A stretch of DNA of 64,000 nt from Akkermansiaceae bacterium UBA2367 (GTDB lineage Bacteria > Verrucomicrobiota > Verrucomicrobiia > Verrucomicrobiales > DEV007), in assembly GCA_002344525.1 (NCBI GenBank), contig DDTJ01000071.1, forward strand, positions 34,875-98,874, written 5' to 3'. Below the pieces are notes generated by a model. It searched no databases, had not been told where the DNA came from, and saw only the letters and a list, made by a program, of their open reading frames with translations. A program made the position numbers and the translations under genes. Shown here in pieces: positions 8,430-17,320 of the stretch (position 1 is the stretch's first letter; every line of letters begins with the position of its first letter).

Positions 8430-8816
8430 ATGAGCAAGATCCCGCGAATCACCGATGCCGAATGGAAGATCATGGAAGCGGTGTGGGAGGACCCTCCGGT
8501 GACGGCGCAGCAGGTGCTCGATGCCGTGGGCCGGGATGAAGGCTGGAAGCCGCAGACGGTGAAGACGCTCCTCGGGCGCCTCGTCAAGAAGGGCGCCCTC
8601 ACCTACGAGCCGGAGGCGAACCGCTACCTCTATTCGCCCAGCTTCACTCGCGAGGCGGCGGTCTCGGCGGAGGCGGGGAGCTTCATCGAGCGCATCACGC
8701 GCGGGTCGGTCACGCCGCTGCTCGCGCATCTCGTGCGCAGCCGCAAACGGATGAGCGCGGAGGAGCTCGCCGCGCTGCGCAAACTGCTGGACGGAGAGGA
8801 GGGCGGACCCAAATGA
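8430..8816 (+). CDS. BlaI/MecI/CopY family transcriptional repressor
   Basis: 128 residues. The N-terminal winged helix (ITDAEWKIMEAVWEDPPVTA, then KPQTVKTLLGRLVKKGAL) matches BlaI/MecI repressors, followed by the wing (YEPEANRYLYSP) and a C-terminal dimerisation helix (about 95-125). Such repressors are dimers that are cleaved when a partner M56 sensor peptidase is activated. Its stop overlaps the start of the M56 gene in an ATGA, as in classical blaI-blaR1 units. Because that partner is broken here, the repressor may be locked on, or may answer to another peptidase. Confidence 0.92.
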   Translation: MSKIPRITDAEWKIMEAVWEDPPVTAQQVLDAVGRDEGWKPQTVKTLLGRLVKKGALTYEPEANRYLYSPSFTREAAVSAEAGSFIERITRGSVTPLLAHLVRSRKRMSAEELAALRKLLDGEEGGPK

Positions 8817-9977
8817 GCACCTTGCAGGAAATCCTCCCCGCGATCCTGCTCGCCTCGCGGGACGCGGCGATTCTGGCCTTGGTCGTCGGGGCGGTACTGC
8901 TGCTGTTCCTGCGGCGCTTGCCGCCCGTGTGGCGGCATGGTCTCTGGATGCTTGTCGTGGTGCCCGCGCTGCCGGAAAAGCGCGTTTTCATGGCGGCATT
9001 GGCTGGCTCCGGCGGAGGAGAAAAAGGTCTATGGCGGGACGACCCTCTTCCCCGAGGGAGCCGACCGCTTCGGTCCTCGCCTTTTTCATGGAGTTCCGGT
9101 GGAAAGGACGGTGACCGCCGAGCCGTCCACAGCTGACGTCTGGATTGCCCCGCCACGGTGGACGCTTTCGACAATCCTCCCGCCGCTGTGGGCGACCGGG
9201 ACGCTGGCCATGCTGACGATGCTGGCGCTCGGCTGGCTGCGGTTCCAGAGCCGCATCGCGAGATACGAGCGGAGACGGCATCCCCGGAAGCAGGACCTCG
9301 ACGCCATGCTCGCCGCGCTTTGTGTGGAGCAGGGCATCGCCCGCGCGCCGGGACTGGTCGTGACCGACGCGGTGGACGGCCCCACCTTGACCGAATGGTG
9401 GCGTCCGCGCATCCTCCTGCCCGGCTCCGCCGTCGAGGGGCTGTCCGACGCGCAGTGGCGGATGGTGATGCTGCACGAACTCGGGCACCTGCGCCGCCGC
9501 GACGTGTTGGTGAGCTGGCTCCTCGGCGTGCTGCAGGCGGTCCATTGGTTCAACCCGGTCGTCTGGTGGGCCTTCCGGCGCATCCGGGTCGAGGCCGAGC
9601 GGGCCACGGACGAATGGGTGCTGCGGCGGCGCGGGATGAGTTCCCCTGTCGATTACGGCGAGACGCTGATCCGCCTGCTGGAGTCGGCCCCCTGCGGGCG
9701 CTACGCCGTGCCGGGTCTGGTCGGGGTGCTGGAAAGCCGCTTCAGCCTGCGCTCGCGCCTCGTCGCGATCCGCCGCTACCGGGGTGCCTCGCGCCCTTGG
9801 GTCGTCGCGGTCGCGGTGCTCGTCCTGCTGGGCATGGGCGTGGCCGGGTTGACGCAGCCTCCAGCGGGGAAAAAGAAGACGATGGATTCGACCAGTCCGA
9901 TGGAGAAACCGGAACCGACCGCCGCCGGACTCGACCTCGGCGGGGCCTCCCAAGTCCAGCTCGCGGTGAAGGTCTGA
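8813..9977 (+). pseudogene. M56 (BlaR1-like) sensor peptidase part, frameshifted
   Basis: The first frame (MSTLQEILPAILLASRDAAI) gives one membrane segment and LWMLVVVPALPE, then stops making sense. The M56 sequence resumes one base over, and dropping one A from the AAAA run at 8976-8979 restores a plausible PESAFSWRHWLAP. The second frame carries a further membrane segment, the zinc motif HELGH in MVMLHELGHLRRRD, the distal ERATDEWVL glutamate and another hydrophobic segment (WVVAVAVLVLLGMGVAG). It ends at an in-frame TGA (9975-9977), after which homologous-looking sequence continues in the same frame. Intact family members are integral-membrane zinc proteases controlling BlaI. Either a true pseudogene or a homopolymer sequencing error plus a real stop. 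Confidence 0.8.
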
Positions 9978-11345
9978 CGGGAGCACGCGGACCGGCCCGA
10001 CGAGTTGCTCGCCTCGCCCATAGCGGTGTCGCTTCTGGACGAGTGGACGCTGTTCGAGGAGCGCAGCAATATCCGCTTCCCCACCGCCTACGGGCTGCCG
10101 AGCCTGTCGGAGGATCTCGTCACGAAAGCATCGGGCGGAGGCGTGGTCGGGGAGGAAGGGAAGCCGGGGGCGAAATGGGAGACGAACCGCAACGGCGTGG
10201 TCCTGCCTCCCCATCCGTCCGGATTCGAGGAAATGTCGCTCGGATGGACCCTGAAGATGCGGCCCGAGCGGACGCGGGACGGCAAGGTGCGCGTCGCCTG
10301 CGTCGTCGAGCAGGACGGGCTGCGGGGATTCGTGAATTGGGGTGTGCCCATCACCGTCATGCAGCCTGCGGGAATCCTGAAGAAGGAGAAGCCCCGGATC
10401 GCGACGGAGAACCGCCAGTTGTTCCCCGTCTTTCTCGCGCAACGCCGCGAGCTGATGTTCGAACCCGAGGGCGACAAGCTGGTGGCCAAGGTCGTTTCCG
10501 ACATGGACGAGTCGGCACCGGGCGGGGAGGAATTCGTCGAGGGCTTCGCCGACAGACTGCGTTCGCCGGAGCTGCCGAAGCTCAGGATCGAGGTGGAGGC
10601 GACGCCGGTCGAGGTGGTGGCGGAGAGAGGGGTGGAGAAGAAGGACGATTATCAAATTTTCGTGATGACGAGGTTCGTCGAATCTCCGGCATTCGACGGA
10701 GGGCCTCCGAGCAATGTTCCGTTTCTTGCCGACCCACAATTCCAAATCATGATCCGGCATTTAAACCAATTGAGGGATGTGGATTTGCTGTCGGGGCCTT
10801 CGTTGGTGTTTAAGAATGGAGAGTCCAAGGAGATGGAACTCATCCGGGAGTTCATTTATCCGGCCAGCTACGATCCTCCCACTTTGTATCCTGCGACGGC
10901 AAAAGGGTTTCCAGCGAGCCCGGCGACTCCAAAGGACTGGGAAAAGACCACTGTCGGCCTGAAGCTCCAAGTGAAGGCAAGTTTGCGGCCCAAGGGGATG
11001 ATCGAACTCGAGTTGTCTCCGATGAACGAAGAGCTCCGCAAGTATCTCGATTTCGGTGCGCCGATCCACCACGTCGAAAACGGGAAGCTCACTAGCATCT
11101 TGGTCTCCGAAAACCGGATCGAGACTCCCGTCTTCGCCATTTCCGCCCAGCGGATGAAAGCGCAGATGCCGGATGGCCACACCGTCTGCGTTGGCGGTTT
11201 TGTCAGGAAATGGGAACTGCAGGTCGAAGACAAGCTGCCCGTCCTCGGACTGGTCACCGATTCGAAGAGGGTGGTTGAGAGGAAGCATGTCTGCATATTC
11301 GTGACGGCACGGGTGGTCGACACGAACGGGATGCCAGTGAAATAG
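9978..11345 (+). pseudogene. Secretin-like C-terminal domain, detached by in-frame TGA
   Basis: This frame continues directly from the M56 reading frame after the TGA; read through, it gives LAVKV-stop-REHADRPDELLASPI. About 450 residues form two similar halves. Each has a beta-rich segment, an LMFEPEGDKL- or MKAQMPDGHTV-type strand and a loop; the second half ends KLPVLGLVTDSKRVVERK then VCIFVTARVVDTNGMP, which strongly resembles the end of a secretin (type II/III secretion) domain. Similar soluble secretin-like repeats are attached to M56 peptidases in Verrucomicrobia as far as I recall. Without the upstream frame it has only weak starts (TTG at 10005) and no signal peptide, so it is probably not made as a functional protein. 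Confidence 0.6.
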
Positions 11346-13919
11346 CGATGTGTTGAAGGGAGCGCGGGCACTCCTGCCCGCCTCCAACATCATGGCGGCG
11401 AAGCCGCGTGAAATCCAAAGTGCGGGCAAGAGTGCCCGCGCTCCCTTGCTTCCGTCCCCGTCCGCATTCATGATGCGGGCATGTCCACAGCGGAGAAATG
11501 GCATTTTGTTTCGGTCGAGGACTACCTCGCCGAGGAGGAGCGTTCCCCGACGAAACGCGAATACCGCGCCGGGGTCGTCTATGCGATGGCCGAAGCGAAG
11601 AACTCGCACAACCGCATCGCGACGAATGCTCTCGGGCAGCTCTACTCCCAGCTCCGAGGCCGTCCCCGCCAGCCCTGCAACAGCGACACGAAAATCCGCA
11701 TCCGGCTCCTCGACGGCACGCGCTTCTATTATCCCGACGCCTTCGTCGTCTGCCAGCCGAACCCGCCGGACGACGTTTTCCATGACGCCCCCGTCGTCGT
11801 CCTCGAAGTCGCCTCGGCCTCGACCCGGCGCATCGACCTCGGAGAGAAGCGGGACGCCTATCTCTCGATCCCCTCCCTCGCCGTCTATCTCGTCGCCGAA
11901 GTGAAGGAGCCGTTCGTGCGGATCTTCCGCCGCTCGCCCTTCGGCGACTTCCGAAACGAAGCCGCCGAAGGTCTCGACGCCGTCATCGACCTCTACGAAG
12001 GAGCCAGCTTCGAAGACGAGACGACGGACCGTTTCGTCTCGGAGGAGGATGCCGACTGAGGAAGTCCCCTGCTCCACCCACACCGCCGGACTGATCCCCA
12101 TGACGAAGGGCTCGAAATCGGGCGAGGTCGGTTGATAGGGCGGCATGATGGGCCACCAGCCTTCCACGATGCCCGGTCCCGTGGCGACCGCGCAGAGGAA
12201 GTCCCCCGCCTTTGCCCCCAGTTCGTCGAGCGTGAACTCGCGGGAAAACTTCACTCCCGGTCGCGCGGCGTCTTGGCCGGGGATCGCGAGCGACGCGACC
12301 TCCTCGCCATTGCGGAAGAGCCGCAGCCTCTCCGCCCGCGTCCAGCCGGGGCCGAGGACCTGCACGGTCGCCCCGCCTCCATCGGGAGCGAGATCGAGCC
12401 GCGCGAGCAGGCCGAAACTGACCCAGGTCCGGCCCTTCAGGATGGACCCGACGGCGGCGGTCACGTCGATGGCGGAAGGGTCCGCGTCGGGCGCTTCGAG
12501 GTAGGTTCTCGCCTGTCCGGGGATGGCGAAGTTCACGGTGTGGCTGTCACTCGCCCCGATCCCGGCGAGGCGGTGCCCGCTGCGGAGCAGGGCGAACCAA
12601 TCGCGGACGAGCCGCATCGGATCGGTCTGCTGCGCCCCGGAGTTGACCAGTTCCATGGCGTTCGCCTCCAGCTTCCAGCCGTGCTTGAAGACGCCGCCCG
12701 CGCTGTCGAAGTTCTCCGGGTCGAGCGGACGGAACTTGAGATGGAGGTCGCGCCCGTGGTTCAGGACGCAGACCTTGACGCCCGGCGTGGCGTAGATGTT
12801 CCGGAAGAGCTGCGGCCAGGGACGCAGCTTGTGCTCGATGGGCGGAGCGCCGGGATCGACGGGAAAGGCGTTGAAATGGCCGAGGCCCGTCGTGACCTCG
12901 CAGCCGGCGACGGGAGTAAACCATCGGCTCGCCCCGATGCGGTCGGCCTCCTCCCGGTAGTCGATGCGCTGGTCGTGCCCGGCAGAGACGGGAAACTCGA
13001 TGCCTTCACCGGCAAGGACGATGAGCTGCTCGACGAGGCTGCAATCCCCGTGACGGTCGAACTCGAAGGTGTGCAGGTGCGGGTCGCAGCTCACGAGTCC
13101 CGGCGTGGGCACCTCGCGCCGCAGGGCGAAGGCGAGGCTCGCGTCCGCGCGGCTCCCATCGACGACCAGCTCTTCCCGACCGAGGCTGTATTCGAATCCC
13201 CGCCCGCAGTAGATCCGGTAGCGGCGCGGCTCCGCCGCATCCCCGGCAAGCCGGACCGTGGCTTTCCCGTCCAAGGCGTAGACGACGCCCTCGCGCACCG
13301 CGATGCGGTCGTCCGACTCCGCCCCGACGAAGGCGAGCGCGCCGGTTTCGGCATCGAGGATGGTGAAGCGGCAGGGCAGCGCCTGCCCGTCCTCCGTGGC
13401 CGCGAGGCGCACGGTTGCGGTCATCGCTGGGAGCGCCCTCCTCATTCCCCGCTGCTGGAAAAGCCGCTCCGCGCGTTCGCCTTCGGCCAGCGCCTGGACG
13501 GAATCGCGCAGGACGAGACCGCCGATGCGGATGTCATCGGGCGTCTCCGAAGCGGTGGCGATTTCGAGCAGGTTGCCGGTCGCCCGCAGCAGACCGGCCG
13601 GGATTTCGATTCCGTGCTCCAGACGGTTGTGGTCGCGGGGGAGCGTGGCGAGCCTCCGTCCGTTCAGTTGGACCGACCACGGCTGCTTCGTCTCCTCCTG
13701 CCGCCAAGTGAGCAGGCGGAAAGACTCCGGCGCGTCGAGGTCGAAGGCCACTTCGATCCGGTCGGCGTCCGCTTTCTCCGGAAAGCTCGACCACTCGCGC
13801 GGATCGGCGTTGCGCAGGTGGAGGAATCCCGGCTCAAGAACGACGCGCGGACCGTCCTGCCCTGATGCCAGCGGCAACAGCAAAACGGGGGCGACGAGGA
13901 GGAGAAGACGGAGCCTCAT
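10761..13919 (-). CDS. CehA/McbA-like PHP metallohydrolase with long antisense read-through
   Basis: The ATG at 13919 starts a signal peptide (LRLLLLVAPVLLLPLASGQ). A beta-rich domain covers about residues 25-270; a PHP-type metallohydrolase core follows with DPHLHTFEFD (about 281-290), SAGHDQRIDY, VLNHGRD and GIGASDSHTVNF (about 455). This is the CehA/McbA pattern of exported phosphoesterase-like enzymes. Recognisable protein ends near FEPFVMGISPAVWV (about base 12070), but no stop occurs in frame until 10761, so the encoded product would be 1052 residues with about 430 residues of apparent nonsense read antisense through Uma2 and the secretin-like fragment. The real gene probably lost its stop when the neighbouring segment arrived. 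Confidence 0.75.
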   Translation of the reverse strand: MRLRLLLLVAPVLLLPLASGQDGPRVVLEPGFLHLRNADPREWSSFPEKADADRIEVAFDLDAPESFRLLTWRQEETKQPWSVQLNGRRLATLPRDHNRLEHGIEIPAGLLRATGNLLEIATASETPDDIRIGGLVLRDSVQALAEGERAERLFQQRGMRRALPAMTATVRLAATEDGQALPCRFTILDAETGALAFVGAESDDRIAVREGVVYALDGKATVRLAGDAAEPRRYRIYCGRGFEYSLGREELVVDGSRADASLAFALRREVPTPGLVSCDPHLHTFEFDRHGDCSLVEQLIVLAGEGIEFPVSAGHDQRIDYREEADRIGASRWFTPVAGCEVTTGLGHFNAFPVDPGAPPIEHKLRPWPQLFRNIYATPGVKVCVLNHGRDLHLKFRPLDPENFDSAGGVFKHGWKLEANAMELVNSGAQQTDPMRLVRDWFALLRSGHRLAGIGASDSHTVNFAIPGQARTYLEAPDADPSAIDVTAAVGSILKGRTWVSFGLLARLDLAPDGGGATVQVLGPGWTRAERLRLFRNGEEVASLAIPGQDAARPGVKFSREFTLDELGAKAGDFLCAVATGPGIVEGWWPIMPPYQPTSPDFEPFVMGISPAVWVEQGTSSVGILLRDETVRRLVFEAGSFVEVDDGVETFGGFVSEVAEGRAAEDPHERLLHFGDEIDGEGGDREIGVPLLSEVDAPGRGRGDFEDDDGGVMENVVRRVRLADDEGVGIIEARAVEEPDADFRVAVAGLAGTASELGVELPESIRRDAVVRVLRFGHRIDDPGAVFAFRRGTLLLGEVVLDRNKMPFLRCGHARIMNADGDGSKGARALLPALWISRGFAAMMLEAGRSARAPFNTSLFHWHPVRVDHPCRHEYADMLPLNHPLRIGDQSEDGQLVFDLQFPFPDKTANADGVAIRHLRFHPLGGNGEDGSLDPVFGDQDASELPVFDVVDRRTEIEILAELFVHRRQLEFDHPLGPQTCLHLELQADSGLFPVLWSRRARWKPFCRRRIQSGRIVAGRINELPDEFHLLGLSILKHQRRPRQQIHIPQLV
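11358..11445. repeat. Repeat family C, paired inverted copies
   Basis: 24-base arms (11358-11381 and 11422-11445) are inverted copies differing at one base. Each contains a hairpin of the form GCGGGCA-CTCC-TGCCCGC. The spacer holds a further small hairpin GCGGC-GAA-GCCGC. The same architecture recurs at 25989 and 44727. It fills the gap between the secretin-like fragment and the Uma2 gene. Confidence 0.85.
11481..12059 (+). CDS. Uma2 family endonuclease-like protein
   Basis: 192 residues. Typical Uma2 (DUF820) pattern: VEDYLAEEE and REYRAGVVYAM near the N-terminus, NRIATNALGQL helix, then the restriction-endonuclease-like core with the acidic pair in YYPDAFVV (about 85-86), LEVAS (about 109) and GEKRDAYLSI containing the conserved lysine. 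The fold is PD-(D/E)XK; the biological role of the family is unclear and many copies look like mobile or selfish genes. It lies just after a family C repeat pair. Its last bases coincide with the point at which the opposing CehA-like gene loses recognisable homology. Confidence 0.88.
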   Translation: MSTAEKWHFVSVEDYLAEEERSPTKREYRAGVVYAMAEAKNSHNRIATNALGQLYSQLRGRPRQPCNSDTKIRIRLLDGTRFYYPDAFVVCQPNPPDDVFHDAPVVVLEVASASTRRIDLGEKRDAYLSIPSLAVYLVAEVKEPFVRIFRRSPFGDFRNEAAEGLDAVIDLYEGASFEDETTDRFVSEEDAD

Positions 13920-14032
13920 GAAGGCGAAAATAGCCCCTTCCCCCCGCCCGGCAATCCCCGCAACTCCGCCGGAGAAGGCCCGAAATGGCGGTTGGCGGAA
14001 CGGGGCGGAGCGTGTTTAGTTTCCCCACTGAC

Positions 14033-17000
14033 ATGGGCGCGACGGACAGAAGCGGCGAGACGGGCGAGGCGATGCGCGACCTGCCCCTGCCCCCCCGTCT
14101 CCAGGGGACGCTGGAGCGTTTCCGCGAGCGCCTCTGGTCGGTCAAGATCGCCGAGGGCGCGCTCGCCGGGCTGCTCGGGCTGGGGATCTCCTACCTGCTC
14201 GTCTTCGGCCTCGACCGATTCTTCGACACCCCGGCGTGGCTGCGCGCCTCGCTCCTCGTCGCGGGCTTCGCCGTGCCTGCGCTGGGCCTGCCCCTGCTCT
14301 GGCACCGCTGGGTCTGGCGGCAGCGCACCCTCGCGGACGCGGCCCGCTATCTGAAACGCCGCCATCCGCGCCTCGGAGACGAGCTTCTCGGCATCGTCGA
14401 GCTGGCCCACCACCATCCCGGCGACCAGAGCCAGCCGCTGATCGAGGCGGCGATGCGCCAGATCGACGAGCGGGTCGCGGACCGCGATTTCTCCGACGCG
14501 GTCCCGACGCGCCGCTACGGACGACGCCTCGTCGGGGCGCTCGCCACCTTGGCGCTCGCGGGACTGCTCCTCGCCTTCGTCTCCGACGCGGCGCGAAACA
14601 CCCTCGCCCGCTGGGTCTCGCCGTGGAGGGGGCTGGACCGTTACACCTTCGCCCAGCTTGAGACGGTGCCGGAAACGCTCGTGGTGCCCTACGCCGAGCC
14701 TTTCCCCCTCGATCCCCGCCTCGCCGCGACCACGGAATGGCGGCCGGGACAGGCGACCCTGCGTCTGCCGGGCAAGACCCGCCTCTCCGCGCCGCGCGAG
14801 GAGGACCGCTACGCCTTCGCCGTCCCCCCGCAGAAGGAGGCCGGCACGCTCTCCCTGCGCGTCGGCGACGCCCGCGAGAGAATCTCGGTCGAGCCACTGC
14901 CCCGCCCCGAGCTAGCGTCGCTCGAAGCCCTCGTGCGCCTGCCCGACTACCTCCGCTACGAGAACGACCCCGTCGTGCCAGTGCGGGGGAACACCCTGAC
15001 CCTCCTCGAAGGCTCCGTCGCCACGATCCGCGGCACGACGACGCGGGAATTGGCCTCGGCGGAGGGCGGCGGCGAGCCAGCCCGCATCGAGGGCAGCGCC
15101 TTCTCCTCCGCCCCGTTCCGGGTCGAGACGCCGCAGACGCGGACCTACGCGTGGAAGGACGTCCACGGACTAGAAGCGAAGCGCCCGCTCGAACTCAACC
15201 TCACCCCCGTCTCCGACCAGGCGCCGGAACTCTACGCCCACCAAGTCGAGCCAAAACGCATGGTCCTGGAGGACGAGGTCGTCGCCTTCGACATCCGCGC
15301 CAACGACGACTTCGGCCTGCGCGAGGTCGGTCTGGAATGGCGTCCCGCCGCCTCGTCCGGCGGAGAGGCGACGGAGGCCCTCCCCGGCGAGAAACCGATC
15401 TCGGCGGGCGCTCCGGAAAAGACCTCCATCCAGACCCGCGGCACCTTCTCGGCGAAGCGCGAGGGCATCCACCCCGGCACGTATCAGGTCCGCGCCTTCG
15501 CCGCCGACTTCTTCCCGAACCGCCAGCGCGTCTTCTCGCCCGCCTTCGTCCTCCACATCCTCAGCCCCCAGGAGCACGCCCGCTGGCTCACCGAGGAGTT
15601 CTCGAAATGGTTCCGCAACGCCCGCGAGACCTACGAGCGCGAGCAGCAGCTCCACGAGTCGAACCTCGCCCTGCGCGAGCTGTCCGCCGAAGAGCTTGAC
15701 CGTCCCGAGAACCGCCGCCGCCTCCAGGACCAAGCCTCGGCGGAGTCGGCCAACGCCCGCCGTCTCGACGCCCTCGCCTCCGCCGGGCGCGGTCTCGTCG
15801 GCGAGGCGACGAAGAACCCCGAATTCGACGCCGAGCGCCTCGAGCGCTGGGCCGCGATGATGCGCGCCCTCGACGAGATCGCCCGCGAGCGCATGCCCAC
15901 CGTCGCCGACCTGCTGCAACAAGCCTCGCGCGCTCCGGGCGGAGCAACCTCTCCATCGGAAGAAAATCCTCCTGAAAAAACCCCGACGGAGGGCGACACG
16001 CCCCCTTCCTCCCCCACCCTCGGCGACCAGGAGAAAGGCATGGACAAAGAGAAACCGGACGGCGACGACAGCGCCCCCGCCGATTCCCCGCCCGCCCCGC
16101 TGCGCCTGCCCACGACGACTTTGACCGGAGGCGGCGACGCCGGAGCGAAAGCCCCGCCCGCCGAGACTCCCGCGCAGAAGACCTTCGACCGCGCCCTGGA
16201 GGAGCAGGAGAAGCTGCTGGAGGAATTCGCCCGCGTCACCGACGAGTTGCGGGAGATCCTCGCCAGCTTGGAGGCCAGCACCTTCGTGAAGCGTCTCAAG
16301 GCCGCCTCGCGCAAGCAGACCGAGATCGCCGACACCCTCTCGAAAACCCTCGACGGGGGCTTCGGCCTGCCCCGCCAGCACGTCGAGCAGCGGCTCCGCG
16401 AAACTGGCGAGGCCATCGCGAAGGAGCAGGAGGCGCAGAGCCGCTTCGTCCACCACATCCAGACCGACTTGGAGGCCTACTTCCATCGCAAGCAGGACAC
16501 CATCTACAAGAACGTGCTCGACCAGATGAAGGAGGACGCCGTCGTCCCCGGATTGAGGCGCGTCGGCGAGGAGGCCCTCGCCAACCTCCGCGGACGCTCC
16601 GTCGCCGCCTCCCAGTTCTGGGCCGACACCCTCGACCGCTGGGCCGAGGAACTCGTCGCCGCCGCTCCGCCGCAGGAGGAGGGCCAGGGGCAGCAGGGCG
16701 AATCCAAGAGCCTGCCGCCCGAACTCGTCCTGCGCATCATGAAAGTGCTGCAAGGGGAGATGCAGCTCCGCGACGAGACCCGCGAGATGGAGGAGGTCCG
16801 CCCCGCCCTCGCCCCCGACGTCTACGCCTCGAAGGTGCGCGCCCTCGAATACACCCAGACCGACCTGCGCGAGCGCGTCGACGGCGTCGTCGAGGACATC
16901 ATCGCCCTGCCCGACGCGAGGGACTTCGGGCGCGAAATCCAGTTGCTCGCCCTCGTCTCCGACGTCATGCGCCAAGCCCACGCCGTCCTTTTCCGGCCCG

Positions 17001-17299
17001 ACACCGGACCCGAGGCCGTCGCCTACGAGACCGAAGCCATCGAACTGCTGCTCCAGTCGAAGCGGCAGCAATCCGGCGGCGGCAGCGGCGGGGGCGGCAG
17101 CTCCAATCCCGGCGGCGGCAGCCAAGGAGGAGGGAAAGGCTCGGCTCTCAGCGACGTCGGCCCGCAGGACACTGCGGTCGAAGGCGCCTCCCCTCTCTCC
17201 CGCGAGGTCGAGCAAAGCACCGGCAAGGCCGGGCGCGAACTGCCCGAGGAATTCCGCCGCGGCCTCGACAGCTATTTCAACGAACTCGAATCGAACTGA
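14033..17299 (+). CDS. DUF4175 family large coiled-coil membrane protein
   Basis: About 1088 residues. Two membrane helices near the N-terminus (starting IAEGALAGLLGLGISYLLVF and then ASLLVAGFAVPALGLPLLW) and a third (LVGALATLALAGLLLAFV) are followed by a large extracytoplasmic beta region, a long charged coiled coil with Ala/Glu/Arg repeats, a low-complexity Pro/Ser/Asp linker (about 625-720), further coiled coil and a Gly/Ser-rich segment near the C-terminus. The layout matches DUF4175 proteins, whose function is unknown but which are often near MoxR/DUF58/VWA genes; those are not in this window. Alternative starts are at 13985 and 14072. It is the first gene of a four-gene operon (next gene after 21 bases). 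Confidence 0.82.
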   Translation: MGATDRSGETGEAMRDLPLPPRLQGTLERFRERLWSVKIAEGALAGLLGLGISYLLVFGLDRFFDTPAWLRASLLVAGFAVPALGLPLLWHRWVWRQRTLADAARYLKRRHPRLGDELLGIVELAHHHPGDQSQPLIEAAMRQIDERVADRDFSDAVPTRRYGRRLVGALATLALAGLLLAFVSDAARNTLARWVSPWRGLDRYTFAQLETVPETLVVPYAEPFPLDPRLAATTEWRPGQATLRLPGKTRLSAPREEDRYAFAVPPQKEAGTLSLRVGDARERISVEPLPRPELASLEALVRLPDYLRYENDPVVPVRGNTLTLLEGSVATIRGTTTRELASAEGGGEPARIEGSAFSSAPFRVETPQTRTYAWKDVHGLEAKRPLELNLTPVSDQAPELYAHQVEPKRMVLEDEVVAFDIRANDDFGLREVGLEWRPAASSGGEATEALPGEKPISAGAPEKTSIQTRGTFSAKREGIHPGTYQVRAFAADFFPNRQRVFSPAFVLHILSPQEHARWLTEEFSKWFRNARETYEREQQLHESNLALRELSAEELDRPENRRRLQDQASAESANARRLDALASAGRGLVGEATKNPEFDAERLERWAAMMRALDEIARERMPTVADLLQQASRAPGGATSPSEENPPEKTPTEGDTPPSSPTLGDQEKGMDKEKPDGDDSAPADSPPAPLRLPTTTLTGGGDAGAKAPPAETPAQKTFDRALEEQEKLLEEFARVTDELREILASLEASTFVKRLKAASRKQTEIADTLSKTLDGGFGLPRQHVEQRLRETGEAIAKEQEAQSRFVHHIQTDLEAYFHRKQDTIYKNVLDQMKEDAVVPGLRRVGEEALANLRGRSVAASQFWADTLDRWAEELVAAAPPQEEGQGQQGESKSLPPELVLRIMKVLQGEMQLRDETREMEEVRPALAPDVYASKVRALEYTQTDLRERVDGVVEDIIALPDARDFGREIQLLALVSDVMRQAHAVLFRPDTGPEAVAYETEAIELLLQSKRQQSGGGSGGGGSSNPGGGSQGGGKGSALSDVGPQDTAVEGASPLSREVEQSTGKAGRELPEEFRRGLDSYFNELESN

Positions 17300-17320
17300 C
17301 GCACCGTTCCCCTCTTTTCC

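Noticed and set aside
9975..9977. TGA recoding (selenocysteine) in the M56-secretin gene
   Set aside because: No selenocysteine-type stem-loop seen after the TGA, the position is not a redox site, and a second lesion upstream favours plain gene decay.
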